Assembly (NCBI GenBank): GCA_902616005.1
Contig: CACMRG010000015.1
Coordinates: 1-40,056 of the forward strand
Reading direction: 5' to 3'
Source of the DNA: an uncultured SAR116 cluster alpha proteobacterium
GTDB taxonomy: Bacteria > Pseudomonadota > Alphaproteobacteria > Puniceispirillales > Marisalimonadaceae
DNA length: 40,056 nt
In this document: positions 1-7,774 of the stretch, one piece after another
Layout of the letters: every line of letters starts with the position of its first letter
Position numbering within the stretch: position 1 is the stretch's first letter
Notes under the pieces: model-generated
What the model saw: the letters and a program-made list of their open reading frames with translations, nothing else
Told to the model about the DNA's origin: nothing
Database searches by the model: none
Made by a program: the position numbers and the translations under genes

Positions 1-564
1 AGGTAGATATACCTTAGAGAAAGGGTTAACTATATTTAATCCATACTCACTTATACTTAAATTAATAATTGCTCTAACAGATGAGAATACTCTTTTAACA
101 GTTGAGTTAGACATCCCCTGCTCTATTAACCAATCACGAAACTTCCCTGCTTCTAATGAAGAATAATTTGGAATAGTTTTATTACCTAGGCATTGAATAA
201 TATATTCTACATTTCTATTGGCAGTTCTTATAAAGGTTTTATCTTTTCCAACACCTTTGAGTTTTAAATATAATTTAAGTGCTTTTAAGATATTAGGACC
301 GTTATCGTTGGTCACTTCATTTGATTTGACTAAATGAATGGAAGGTATTTTTATATTCTGCAATCTGACACCTAACCAATAATCTTCTAATCTTTGAGTA
401 ACAGATTTTGTTATCCTCAATGCAGATACATATGATTTGGTTTTTAAACTAAATGAAATTCTATCTGAAGAATAATAAGATTTCATATCATTAGGAACTC
501 TTCTAACAAAGTAATAGTTCCCTTTTCTATTACGAATAAACAAAGCATTTTTGTGCATCACCAT
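1..564 (-). CDS. Tyrosine recombinase (phage-type integrase), N-terminal part, cut by window edge
   Basis: The frame is open from an ATG at 564 to position 1 and gives 188 residues with no stop, so the C-terminal catalytic domain lies off the left edge. The N-terminus reads ALFIRNRKGNYYFVRRVPND, the pattern of the DUF6538 domain that begins many proteobacterial integrases. Residues of about 90-185 look like the helical core-binding (SAM-like) domain, with a YSSLEAGKFRDWL stretch and a helix ending NSTVKRVFSSVRAIIN. ATG 564 is preferred over ATG 570 because GAGG lies 8 nt upstream of it and only 2 nt from the other. The gene lies 73 bp from the 3' end of tRNA-Arg on the same strand, the usual position of an integrase beside its attachment site. 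The Arg-His-Arg-Tyr catalytic residues cannot be seen, so activity is unknown. Confidence 0.85.
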   Translation of the reverse strand, partial: MVMHKNALFIRNRKGNYYFVRRVPNDMKSYYSSDRISFSLKTKSYVSALRITKSVTQRLEDYWLGVRLQNIKIPSIHLVKSNEVTNDNGPNILKALKLYLKLKGVGKDKTFIRTANRNVEYIIQCLGNKTIPNYSSLEAGKFRDWLIEQGMSNSTVKRVFSSVRAIINLSISEYGLNIVNPFSKVYLP

Positions 565-637
565 GTACATCACCTCATAAGCGTATTAAAATTAATGCTT
601 ACATTTCAATATGTTATCACATCATAGTGAAGTTGAA

Positions 638-714
638 TGGTGCGCTCTAGAGGATTCGAACCCCTAACCCCCAGAGTCGAAATCTGGTGCTCTATCCAGT
701 TGAGCTAAGAGCGC
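638..714 (-). tRNA. tRNA-Arg (anticodon TCG)
   Basis: The minus strand folds as a complete cloverleaf. The acceptor stem GCGCTCT pairs with AGAGCGC, followed by discriminator A and an encoded CCA (640-638). The anticodon stem CCAGA/TCTGG encloses loop TTTCGAC, giving anticodon TCG, which reads CGA-type arginine codons. The T-arm carries GGTTCGAATCC. An interrupted gene ends 1 nt upstream, and an integrase gene begins 73 bp beyond its 3' end, so this tRNA is the likely attachment site of an integrated element. Confidence 0.95.
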
Positions 715-715
715 A

Positions 716-1387
716 TTAACTTAATTCTATAACATGCTGTAATTGATAATAATTGATTTTAATTTTTTTTTCAGAACTTATTTTTAAGTTATTCAATAAA
801 AATTTTTTTACTTTATTTACATTTAAACATTCAATAACTACAGCATAATCTATAATTTCATCTTCATTCCCTTGGGAACTTCTAATTACTTTTTCTTTTG
901 TTTTTAACAAACTAATCTCCTTATCTGATTGAAAGCAATGAATGGAGAAAATTCCGTTTTGATTCATAATTCCATCAGAAATATCATAGAAATTTTTAAT
1001 ATCATTATTTTGTGATAAATACCTTATAGTTACAAAAAATCCACCTTAACCACTAGTTAACGATTTTGTTTTAATTACTTCACAAATAGCACGTGATGGA
1101 TGAACATATTTTGATAAAATTTTGGACGTCCAATCTGTTGGATTATTTAATCTATTTAAATATTGTTTTGAAGATAAAATATCTTTGTTTTTTACATCAT
1201 ACATCATGAAATATTTATCATTATCATGAGTACCCTTAAGCCCAACACATCTAAAAGCCCGAAAAAAGCCTTTCACACTCATTCTTTCAGGCATATGTTC
1301 TAAGCTGTGCCACAAATTATAATCAAAATCATGTTTAGGTAGCACCCCACCCCAATTCAATAATGCTCCTTTTCCCAATAATGCCAT
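716..1387 (-). pseudogene. Two-domain alpha/beta-barrel-like protein interrupted by one in-frame TAA
   Basis: An ATG at 1387 opens a 113-codon frame ending at TAA (1048-1046). Downstream the same frame stays open from 1045 to a stop at 716, so one 224-codon gene is split by a single nonsense codon with no frameshift. The first half has W-H-x-x-E-H-M-P-E-R followed by GF.R.R and a YLNRLNNPTDWT stretch, as in two-repeat dimeric alpha/beta-barrel (EthD-like) proteins of proteobacteria. The second half (GGFFVTIRYL, later SLLKTKEKVIR) looks like the other repeat. The context LTSG-stop-GGFF suggests that a GAA or similar codon became TAA. A separate 83-residue ORF could begin at ATG 967, but its upstream extension is coding-like. 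A recent pseudogene is most likely; assembly error, readthrough or two separate products are alternatives. The biochemical function is unknown. Confidence 0.75.
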
Positions 1388-1408
1388 AATTTTAAAATAT
1401 ATTGTTCA

Positions 1409-2059
1409 TTACTTATCAGTCCTTTTGATCACAATCAAACTAACTGAAATAATTGGGCCTATTAGTATGGCAAACATCAATGTACCTAAACCAACTGTTC
1501 CACCCAAAATCCATCCTAAAATTACAATTACTATTTCAATAGACAATCTAATTAAATAAATTGGTTTATGAAAATTTTCTGAAATTCCTTTCATTAATCC
1601 ATCTCTCGTTCCTGGACCTAAATTTGTTATTAAATAAATGCCACTACCAATTCCAACTAATAATATTCCAATAATCATCTCTAAAATTGATAAAAAAATA
1701 TTTTTACTAAGAGGTAATAAGTGAACAAATAAATCAATTGTAAAAGCAATGATAATGGCATTTGAAATAGTACCTATACCTATTTTTTGTTTTAAAGGGA
1801 CCCACAAAATTAAAATGCTAATGCTTACTAAAAAAGTTGCTAAACCAATACTTATATCAAAATTTTTGGCAACTCCTTCAGCAAAAACCGTCCAAGGAGT
1901 TACACCAAAATTTGATACTATAAGCAAAGCTTCACCTAATCCAAATAGCGTCAATCCAAAGAATAGAAAAAATAAAGTTTTTGGATTTGGTTTTATGTTA
2001 AAAGGACTATCTGAACTCCACTTAACTTTTGGAATATGAGTTATTTTAAAATAATTCAA
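1409..2059 (-). CDS. YczE/YitT-like integral membrane protein
   Basis: This 216-residue protein is strongly hydrophobic, with five or six membrane segments from about residue 28 on. Motifs seen are NFGVTPWTVFAEGVAKNF (about 49-66), GIYLITNLGPGTRDGLMKGI near the middle, and GGTVGLGTLMFAILIGPII near the C-terminus. The repeated G-PW / GPGTRDGL pattern is typical of the YczE/YyaS/YitT family (COG2364), whose transport function is not established. The start is a TTG at 2059, set by AGGA six nt upstream; no better ATG is in frame. The gene follows tRNA-Val so closely that its ribosome-binding site begins within about 10 nt of the tRNA CCA end, so co-transcription and processing are likely. The interrupted gene at 1387 follows 21 nt downstream. 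Confidence 0.8.
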   Translation of the reverse strand: MNYFKITHIPKVKWSSDSPFNIKPNPKTLFFLFFGLTLFGLGEALLIVSNFGVTPWTVFAEGVAKNFDISIGLATFLVSISILILWVPLKQKIGIGTISNAIIIAFTIDLFVHLLPLSKNIFLSILEMIIGILLVGIGSGIYLITNLGPGTRDGLMKGISENFHKPIYLIRLSIEIVIVILGWILGGTVGLGTLMFAILIGPIISVSLIVIKRTDK

Positions 2060-2076
2060 TATGAGTCCTTTTTAAA

Positions 2077-2151
2077 TGGTGGGACTAGCTAGGTTCGAAC
2101 TAGCGACCCCTACGATGTCAACGTAGTGCTCTACCGCTGAGCTATAGTCCC
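2077..2151 (-). tRNA. tRNA-Val (anticodon GAC)
   Basis: The minus strand gives acceptor stem GGGACTA/TAGTCCC, discriminator A and an encoded CCA (2079-2077). The anticodon stem CTACG/CGTAG encloses loop TTGACAT, giving anticodon GAC for valine. The T-arm GGTTCGAAC form is visible on the plus strand at 2092-2100. The YczE-like gene starts 18 nt downstream. Confidence 0.95.
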
Positions 2152-2175
2152 TTTAGACACTTAAATAATTTGATA

Positions 2176-2203
2176 TTTATATATAAAACATAACCATTTT
2201 CAA
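2176..2203 (-). promoter_or_regulatory. Candidate sigma70-type promoter for tRNA-Val
   Basis: On the minus strand TTGAAA (2203-2198) and TATAAA (2181-2176) are separated by 16 nt, and the tRNA begins about 25 nt further on. The region is very AT-rich, so chance matches are easy; the position upstream of a stable RNA is the main support. Confidence 0.35.
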
Positions 2204-2238
2204 TTAATAAATAAGTAATATATAATATTATAATCAAA

Positions 2239-2622
2239 ATGCATAATAATAACAAAAAACTAATTTTAAAATTTAATTCAAAACTATTTGAAATTAACTT
2301 AAGAAATACTAAAACAGCTAGATTAATAGCCGCTTCAGTCCCAATAAAATCTAAAATTCAAACATGGGGAGAAGAAATATTTTTTAATACTAATCTTCAA
2401 GTTAAACTTGAAGATGATGCAAGGGATGTAATGCAATTAGGTGAATTAGCATTTTGGACAGAAGGATCAGCTATTGCAATTGGCTATGGGAAAACACCAG
2501 TTTCAGTAGGTCAGGAAATTAGATTAATAGGCCCATGCAATGTATGGGCAGATTGTAGTTTCAAAAAATCAGATTTTGATAATATAAAATCCGGTGATGA
2601 GATAAGCTTAGATTGTAGATAA
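2239..2622 (+). CDS. Cyclophilin-like domain protein (TM1367/DUF3830-like fold)
   Basis: A 127-residue soluble protein. The middle part, WGEEIFFNT about residue 43-51 followed by DDARDVMQLGELAFW and GSAIAIGYGKTPVS (about 76-89), matches the small cyclophilin-like family (PF04126 type), in which a conserved G-[ED]-x-A-[FY]-W segment and a GKTP loop recur. Members have a cyclophilin fold but no proven peptidyl-prolyl isomerase activity, so no reaction is assigned. It is transcribed divergently from tRNA-Val and ends 1 nt before the convergent thioesterase gene, with no terminator between them. No signal peptide is visible. Confidence 0.75.
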   Translation: MHNNNKKLILKFNSKLFEINLRNTKTARLIAASVPIKSKIQTWGEEIFFNTNLQVKLEDDARDVMQLGELAFWTEGSAIAIGYGKTPVSVGQEIRLIGPCNVWADCSFKKSDFDNIKSGDEISLDCR

Positions 2623-2623
2623 A

Positions 2624-3058
2624 TTAAGGTTTAAAAATTCCATTTAATTTTCCTCTAAATTCATTTGATATAGGTGACGCTTTTTGAGTGGTCCTGTTAA
2701 CATACACATGAGTAAAAAACCCTTGTGCTGAAGCAAATTCCTCATTTTCTTTGAATACTGCAGATTTGTATGTTACTGAAGATGTACCTATTGCAGATGC
2801 ACCTATTCCAATAATAAGGTTTGAAGGATGTGAAATTGGAGAAATGAAATCACAACCTGACTTGACAATAAACCCAATATTTTTTCCAGATTTGAAATTT
2901 AATAAATCATTCTCAATTAGCCACAAATTCACGGCAGTATCGAAATACTCATAATAAATTACATTATTAATATGACCGTAAACATCATTATCTTTCCATC
3001 TTGTTTTTAATTTATAAAAACAAGGATACTCTATTTTTTTATGTGGATTTATTTTCAT
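2624..3058 (-). CDS. Acyl-CoA thioesterase, 4-hydroxybenzoyl-CoA thioesterase (YbgC/FcbC) type
   Basis: A 144-residue single hotdog-fold protein of normal family length. The signature RWKDNDVYGHINNVIYYEYF (residues 20-39) carries the Asp-rich active-site loop (D25 is the likely catalytic residue) and the GHxNN turn at the start of the long central helix. Such enzymes hydrolyse short- or medium-chain acyl-CoA or aryl-CoA thioesters in the cytoplasm; the substrate cannot be read from sequence. It converges with the cyclophilin-like gene across a 1-nt gap and is divergent from the N-formylglutamate amidohydrolase-like gene across 41 bp. Confidence 0.85.
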   Translation of the reverse strand: MKINPHKKIEYPCFYKLKTRWKDNDVYGHINNVIYYEYFDTAVNLWLIENDLLNFKSGKNIGFIVKSGCDFISPISHPSNLIIGIGASAIGTSSVTYKSAVFKENEEFASAQGFFTHVYVNRTTQKASPISNEFRGKLNGIFKP

Positions 3059-3099
3059 AATTAATTAACTTTATAAAAAATAATTTATTTAAAGAAAAA

Positions 3100-3924
3100 A
3101 TGCAATTTCATATCAGAAAAACTCCAATTACTCCTTTGATTATATCTATACCTCATGCAGGAAGTTACTATCCAAAAGAGTTTTTGAAATATAAATCTAT
3201 AGATATAAAAAAATTAAAGATAATGGAAGATTTTAAAACAGATACATTCATTGACAAAATAAATTTGAATTTGGCAGACATTTTTGTAGCAGAATGCTCT
3301 AGAGCTGTAGTTGATTTAAATAGATCAAGGCAATCATTAGATAATTCAATGTTTAATTCAAAAATAAAAACTACTCCTCATGAAGAAGTATTATTAATTA
3401 AGTCAGGCCTCGGAGTTATACCCTCAAAATGTTATACTGAAGAAATTTTTAAATCTAAATTACCAAATTTTTATATATCAAAAATGTTAAAGAAATATTA
3501 TGATCCATTTCATAAAAAACTAAGTAAAAGAATAAATTACTTAAAATCAAAGTTTGGAGTTGTATACTTAATAGACATACATTCAACACCCACGCTGTCA
3601 AATAATAATAAAAGCTTTCCAGACGTTATTATCGGTGACAACTTTGGAAAAAGTAGTGAAGAAAACTTTAAAAACGAATTAATTAATCATTTTAAAAATT
3701 TAGATTTAAGATTATCAATCAACAGCCCTTATTCAGGAGGATATATAACTAGAAAATATGGAAAAAAAGATAAAAATGTAAATGTAATTCAACTTGAAAT
3801 TTCAAAAAATTACTATATGAACGAAAATACTTTTGAACTTAAAAACAATATAAATAATATTAAGAATATATTTAAAAGTATAGTTGAAAAATTGAATTTT
3901 AAAACATCAATAGCTGCAGAATAA
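3100..3924 (+). CDS. N-formylglutamate amidohydrolase family protein
   Basis: A 274-residue protein of the PF05013 family. The N-terminal PLIISIPHAGSYYP (about 11-24), the EDFKTDTFIDKI segment, VVDLNRSR (about 69-76) and DIHSTP (about 160-165) form the metal-binding and substrate-binding pattern of HutG-type deformylases. Near the C-terminus, SPYSGGYITRKYG and VIQLEIS match the family's Arg/Glu substrate region. The classic role is release of formate from N-formyl-L-glutamate in histidine breakdown, but no hut genes are adjacent, so a related N-acylated substrate is possible. It is convergent with mnmC with a 1-nt gap. Lysine and asparagine are abundant, as in neighbouring AT-rich genes. Confidence 0.8.
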   Translation: MQFHIRKTPITPLIISIPHAGSYYPKEFLKYKSIDIKKLKIMEDFKTDTFIDKINLNLADIFVAECSRAVVDLNRSRQSLDNSMFNSKIKTTPHEEVLLIKSGLGVIPSKCYTEEIFKSKLPNFYISKMLKKYYDPFHKKLSKRINYLKSKFGVVYLIDIHSTPTLSNNNKSFPDVIIGDNFGKSSEENFKNELINHFKNLDLRLSINSPYSGGYITRKYGKKDKNVNVIQLEISKNYYMNENTFELKNNINNIKNIFKSIVEKLNFKTSIAAE

Positions 3925-3925
3925 T

Positions 3926-5698
3926 TTAAACTCTATAATCTAAAATTAATTTTTCCAAAATTTTTGTTTCAATTATTTTTGGCTCGTGCATGATATGTTT
4001 TACTAGTAATTCACTTAAAAAAGGTGCATAAGTAAATCCCCATGACCCCATCCCTCCTATAAAAAACTCATTTTCTTCTTCAATTGATCCAAAGTAAGGT
4101 AATCTGTTAGCAGTAGAAGATCTTATGCTAAAACGAGAATTAACTACTTTTAGTTGAGATTTAAATTTTTCTCTTAAAAACAATGGGATGTTTTTAATAT
4201 TTAGTTTATTATTATAATTTTCATTCTTGTTTAAATCTTTTGAAAATGTTGATCCAATTTGATGAAGATCGTTAAATTCTTGTGAAAAAAAATTTCCATA
4301 ACTATAGTTTAATTTTTGATTCACAAAATTTATGTCTTTTTTTATATATGTAACTTGACCAGATGTTGGTATACATATTTTTTTTAAAAGATCATTTTTT
4401 ACCTCGTAACCATTTGCCCAAATAACTGTCTTTGCAGAAATTGTATTTCCAACAGTATTATATAAAATCTTCTTATTTTTAAAGTGGTCAATTTTATTTA
4501 CTTCAAAGTTACTTATAAACTTAACAGATTTTGATAAATTTTTTAAAAAATTTTTTGTTTCAACAATTCCTGAATTTGGAAATAAGTGTAAATTTTTAAA
4601 ATTTTTAAATTCAATACTTTTATAATTATGAAATAATTCGTATGGCCATTTTAAATTTAATAACTCTTCAAATTTTTTATTCTCACGATCTCTATTTGGG
4701 AAAATTATTACACCATTAGAAATTGGTACACTATCTAGATCAATGGCAAGGTTTCTTGAATATAAGTAACTTCTTAATGAAAAAATACCATAAATTGAGT
4801 CATCTAATGTTAATTTTGGTATTTGAAAAGCCACCAAATTACCACTAGCACCGTTACCTAAATCATGCCCTTTTTCAACAATAAAACACTCAATATTTCT
4901 TTTTTTAAGTGAAAAAGCTAATGATGCTCCAGTTACCCCTCCTCCAATAATTGCAACAGGCTCTATATTAAAATCATGAAAATTCAAATTTATTTTTTTT
5001 ATGATTTTTTTTACCCCTACAAGCATTTCTCTTTTTTGAGAGAAACCTATTTTTTTTGAGACATCAAAACCAACTTTTATTAAATATTTTCTAACTTTAG
5101 TTGCAGATGTAAAAGTAGAAAAAGTCCCCTCAAATTTCGTGTTTTTATATACATTTTCTAAAATTTCTTCTGACCAAGATGATGGATTTTTTTTAGGTGA
5201 AAATCCATCTAAATACCAAGCATCCGCCAAAAAAGAAAATTTTTTTACTGCGTTAAACTCATCATAAATTAAGGTTAGAGTTGTATTATATTCTGGAAAA
5301 TAAATATCATGTACCCCTGACATTTTCAAAGGAAGTCTATTTAATAATACATTAGAAATAATATTAAGTTCTTTGAAATTTGAATATATTTCTTTTAATT
5401 GTTTATCTTCTAATGGGTACCCTTCGAAACTTATATAGTGAAGATGTTTGTTATTAATTAAATTTTTTTTAAGTGACTTAACAGTCATAATAAAATTTAA
5501 GCCTATACCAAAACCTAACTCACCTATAACCAAATTTGATGTTTGTTCAATTTTTTTAGTTAAATTATTAGCATCTATATATACGTATTTACATTCATTA
5601 GTCGGATTTATTGAATTAAAATAAAAGTCATTAAATTTTTCTGATTTCAAAATTTTATTTGAACTTAAAACAGATATATTTTTTAATTTGTTTTCCAT
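3926..5698 (-). CDS. mnmC: Bifunctional tRNA 5-methylaminomethyl-2-thiouridine synthesis protein MnmC
   Basis: The 590-residue protein has both MnmC domains. The N-terminal SAM-dependent methyltransferase (about 1-230) contains IGELGFGIGLNF and the hallmark WYLDGFSPKKNPSSWSEEI. The C-terminal FAD oxidoreductase starts near residue 250 with AIIGGGVTGASLAF and ends with the RLPYFGSI and GGMGSWGFTYAP motifs. The FAD domain converts cmnm5(s2)U34 to nm5(s2)U and the methyltransferase then makes mnm5(s2)U in tRNAs reading split codon boxes. It is shorter than E. coli MnmC (668) but shows no missing domain. ATG 5698 (MENKLKN) is chosen because the longer ATG at 5728 would overlap the divergent YcgN start; neither has a strong Shine-Dalgarno. 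Confidence 0.92.
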   Translation of the reverse strand: MENKLKNISVLSSNKILKSEKFNDFYFNSINPTNECKYVYIDANNLTKKIEQTSNLVIGELGFGIGLNFIMTVKSLKKNLINNKHLHYISFEGYPLEDKQLKEIYSNFKELNIISNVLLNRLPLKMSGVHDIYFPEYNTTLTLIYDEFNAVKKFSFLADAWYLDGFSPKKNPSSWSEEILENVYKNTKFEGTFSTFTSATKVRKYLIKVGFDVSKKIGFSQKREMLVGVKKIIKKINLNFHDFNIEPVAIIGGGVTGASLAFSLKKRNIECFIVEKGHDLGNGASGNLVAFQIPKLTLDDSIYGIFSLRSYLYSRNLAIDLDSVPISNGVIIFPNRDRENKKFEELLNLKWPYELFHNYKSIEFKNFKNLHLFPNSGIVETKNFLKNLSKSVKFISNFEVNKIDHFKNKKILYNTVGNTISAKTVIWANGYEVKNDLLKKICIPTSGQVTYIKKDINFVNQKLNYSYGNFFSQEFNDLHQIGSTFSKDLNKNENYNNKLNIKNIPLFLREKFKSQLKVVNSRFSIRSSTANRLPYFGSIEEENEFFIGGMGSWGFTYAPFLSELLVKHIMHEPKIIETKILEKLILDYRV

Positions 5699-5726
5699 TA
5701 ATTTACTAACTATATATTTATATAAC

Positions 5727-6170
5727 ATGCTAAAGAAAAATTTTTGGAAAAAAAAACTTAATCAATTTAATAAAGAAGAATGGGAAGCTCTCTGTGACAG
5801 ATGTGGGAAATGTTGTCTGATTAAACTAGAAGATGAGGATAATGGTGATATATTTTATACAAATATTTCTTGTAAATTACTTTGCATTAAAACAGGGAAT
5901 TGTAAAAATTATGTAAATAGAAAAAAGATAGTTAAAGATTGTACAAACCTAAGCTATAATAATATTGACACTTTAAAGTGGATGCCAAAAACTTGCTCAT
6001 ATAGATTAATAAATGAAGGGAAAAAATTACCATCATGGCATTATTTACTTACAGGAAATTTTGAAGAAATGGAAAAACAAAGAAAGTGTGTACGAAATCG
6101 AGTTACAAGTGAAAAAGAAATTGATATAAAAAATATACAAAATTATATTACTGATTGGGAGAATAATTAA
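5727..6170 (+). CDS. YcgN/UPF0260 family cysteine-cluster protein
   Basis: A 147-residue protein with two cysteine clusters. CDRCGKCC lies about residues 24-31, and SCKLLCIKTGNC follows near 50; further conserved features are CTNLSYNN, WMPKTCSYR and LPSWHYLLTG. This is the YcgN (UPF0260) signature; the cysteines probably bind zinc or an Fe-S centre, but the function is unknown. ATG 5727 is preferred to the upstream in-frame ATG at 5688 because it yields the normal family length and avoids overlap with mnmC. It is the first gene of a plus-strand operon: a 59-codon gene starts immediately after its stop, then photolyase. The link to photolyase is suggestive only. Confidence 0.85.
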   Translation: MLKKNFWKKKLNQFNKEEWEALCDRCGKCCLIKLEDEDNGDIFYTNISCKLLCIKTGNCKNYVNRKKIVKDCTNLSYNNIDTLKWMPKTCSYRLINEGKKLPSWHYLLTGNFEEMEKQRKCVRNRVTSEKEIDIKNIQNYITDWENN

Positions 6171-6350
6171 GTGTCAAAAACAATGTGGATTTTACTAACG
6201 CTTCTAGTTATCCTTGTATTATCATCAATGTATAGAGAATATTCAAATTTACCAACACCTGATCACTTGAAATGTAAAGAATCAATGTTACAACAAATGT
6301 TTTCAGACAAGTGCACGCCAAGAGATGGCATTAGAAGAAAAACCAATTAA
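6171..6350 (+). CDS. Small single-span membrane protein between ycgN and photolyase
   Basis: A GTG directly after the YcgN stop opens 59 codons ending in a TAA whose last base is the A of the photolyase ATG (TAATG). The protein has a clear N-terminal membrane segment (WILLTLLVILVLSSM, about residues 6-20) and then a polar tail with two cysteines (LKCKESMLQQ and SDKCTPRDG). An ATG at 6183 would give a 55-residue version. Exact fitting between two genes, a membrane segment at the N-terminus and a patterned Cys-containing tail argue for a real gene. I do not recognise a family. The tail is probably periplasmic if the segment is a signal anchor. Confidence 0.65.
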   Translation: MSKTMWILLTLLVILVLSSMYREYSNLPTPDHLKCKESMLQQMFSDKCTPRDGIRRKTN

Positions 6351-7774
6351 TGAATTCTGAAATTACAATAGTTTGGTTAAGAAATGACTTTAGATTAGAA
6401 GATAACCCTGCTCTATATCATGCAAATGAATATGCAAAAAAAAATAACAACCAAATTTCCATAATATATATTTTAGAAGATTTTAATTGTCTATCAACTG
6501 ATTTAGGATCTGCAAGTAAGTGGTGGTTGTATAGCAGTTTAAAGAAATTTAATGAAAATTTTTCTAAAAATTTAATTCAAAAAAATGATTTTAATATTAA
6601 TCTGTTTAAGGGTGATCCAGAAAAAATTTTCTCTGAATTAATCAAAAAGTTTAAAGTTAATGGTATTTTTTGGAATAGAAGATACGAAGCTAAATGCGTT
6701 GAAAGAGATGCAAAAATTAAATCAAAATTCAAAACATTAAATATCAATGTTCAAACATACAATGGAAAAGTTTTAGTAGAACCTTGGAATATTAAGGGTA
6801 AACAGGACCAAAGTTTAAGAGTTTTTACACCTTATAAAAATTCCTTAATTGGAAATCATTTAATACCTGAACCTTTACCTATTACAAAAATAAAATACCA
6901 TTTTAAACTATCATCATCTCTAAAACTTAATGATCTGAATTTAAATTCTTATAATTGGATGAAAAAGTTTGATAATATTTGGAATGTTGGAGAAAAAGCT
7001 GCATTAGCTAAATTTGAAAAATTTATATCAAACGGCATTGATGATTACGATCAAGATAGAAACTTTCCTTTTAAAGATGGGACTTCAAAACTTTCACCAC
7101 ATTTACATTTTGGAGAAATTTCTCCTGTAAAGATTTGGAGCATGACATGTAATAATCAAAATTATGAAAAAATTTCAAATGGCCGCAAAGTTTTTCTTTC
7201 TGAAATTATTTGGAGAGAATTTGCAGTAAATTTGATGTTTTTATATCCAAATTTAAATAAAGAAAATATTAAAGAAAATTTTAATAACTTCAAATGGAAT
7301 TATGATCAAGAAAATTTCAATGCTTGGACCAAAGGAAACACTGGATATCCTATAGTTGACGCGGCAATGAAAGAATTATGGGATACTGGTTGGATGCATA
7401 ATAGAGCAAGAATGATTACAGCATCTTTTTTAACAAAACATTTATTAATACCCTGGCAATGGGGAGCTAATTGGTTTCACGATACATTATTAGATGCAGA
7501 CTTTGCCTCAAATTACGCTAGTTGGCAATGGGTTGCAGGTTGTGGTGCGGATGCAGCACCATATTTTAGAATATTCAACCCCCTAACTCAAAGCTCAAAA
7601 TTTGATCCATCAGGAAAATATATAAAAAAATATATTCCTGAATTAGAAACCCTTGATTCAAAAGAAATTCATTCACCATCTAAAAGTTCATATAAGTCAA
7701 TGATAGTTGATCATAAATTTGCTCGAGAAAGAGCATTAAACACTTACTCACTTTTAAGAAAGTTTAATTCATGA
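6350..7774 (+). CDS. phr: Deoxyribodipyrimidine photolyase (cryptochrome/photolyase family)
   Basis: A 474-residue flavoprotein of normal length. The N-terminal antenna-binding Rossmann domain begins IVWLRNDFRLEDNPAL (about 5-20). The FAD domain has WREF (from W288), TGYPIVDAAMKELWDTGWMHNRARM, then DADFASNYASWQW (382-394) and GADAAPYFRIFNP. These match CPD photolyases of the class I/III type common in alphaproteobacteria; repair of UV pyrimidine dimers using blue light is inferred. It lies inside a translationally coupled operon (1-nt overlap with the small membrane gene, 4-nt ATGA overlap with the FAD oxidoreductase gene). A cryptochrome-like signalling role cannot be excluded. Confidence 0.92.
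   Translation: MNSEITIVWLRNDFRLEDNPALYHANEYAKKNNNQISIIYILEDFNCLSTDLGSASKWWLYSSLKKFNENFSKNLIQKNDFNINLFKGDPEKIFSELIKKFKVNGIFWNRRYEAKCVERDAKIKSKFKTLNINVQTYNGKVLVEPWNIKGKQDQSLRVFTPYKNSLIGNHLIPEPLPITKIKYHFKLSSSLKLNDLNLNSYNWMKKFDNIWNVGEKAALAKFEKFISNGIDDYDQDRNFPFKDGTSKLSPHLHFGEISPVKIWSMTCNNQNYEKISNGRKVFLSEIIWREFAVNLMFLYPNLNKENIKENFNNFKWNYDQENFNAWTKGNTGYPIVDAAMKELWDTGWMHNRARMITASFLTKHLLIPWQWGANWFHDTLLDADFASNYASWQWVAGCGADAAPYFRIFNPLTQSSKFDPSGKYIKKYIPELETLDSKEIHSPSKSSYKSMIVDHKFARERALNTYSLLRKFNS

Noticed and set aside
716-967. A separate 83-residue gene starting at ATG 967
   Set aside because: The same frame continues upstream as coding-like sequence to the TAA at 1046 and joins in phase with the ORF from 1387, so it is better read as the second half of one interrupted gene.
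1749-2039. 96-residue plus-strand ORF
   Set aside because: It is antisense to the YczE-like membrane protein, which has clear family motifs and a good ribosome-binding site.
5688-5726. Longer N-terminus for the YcgN-like protein
   Set aside because: The extension would overlap mnmC and adds a non-conserved hydrophobic stretch; the ATG at 5727 gives the normal family length.
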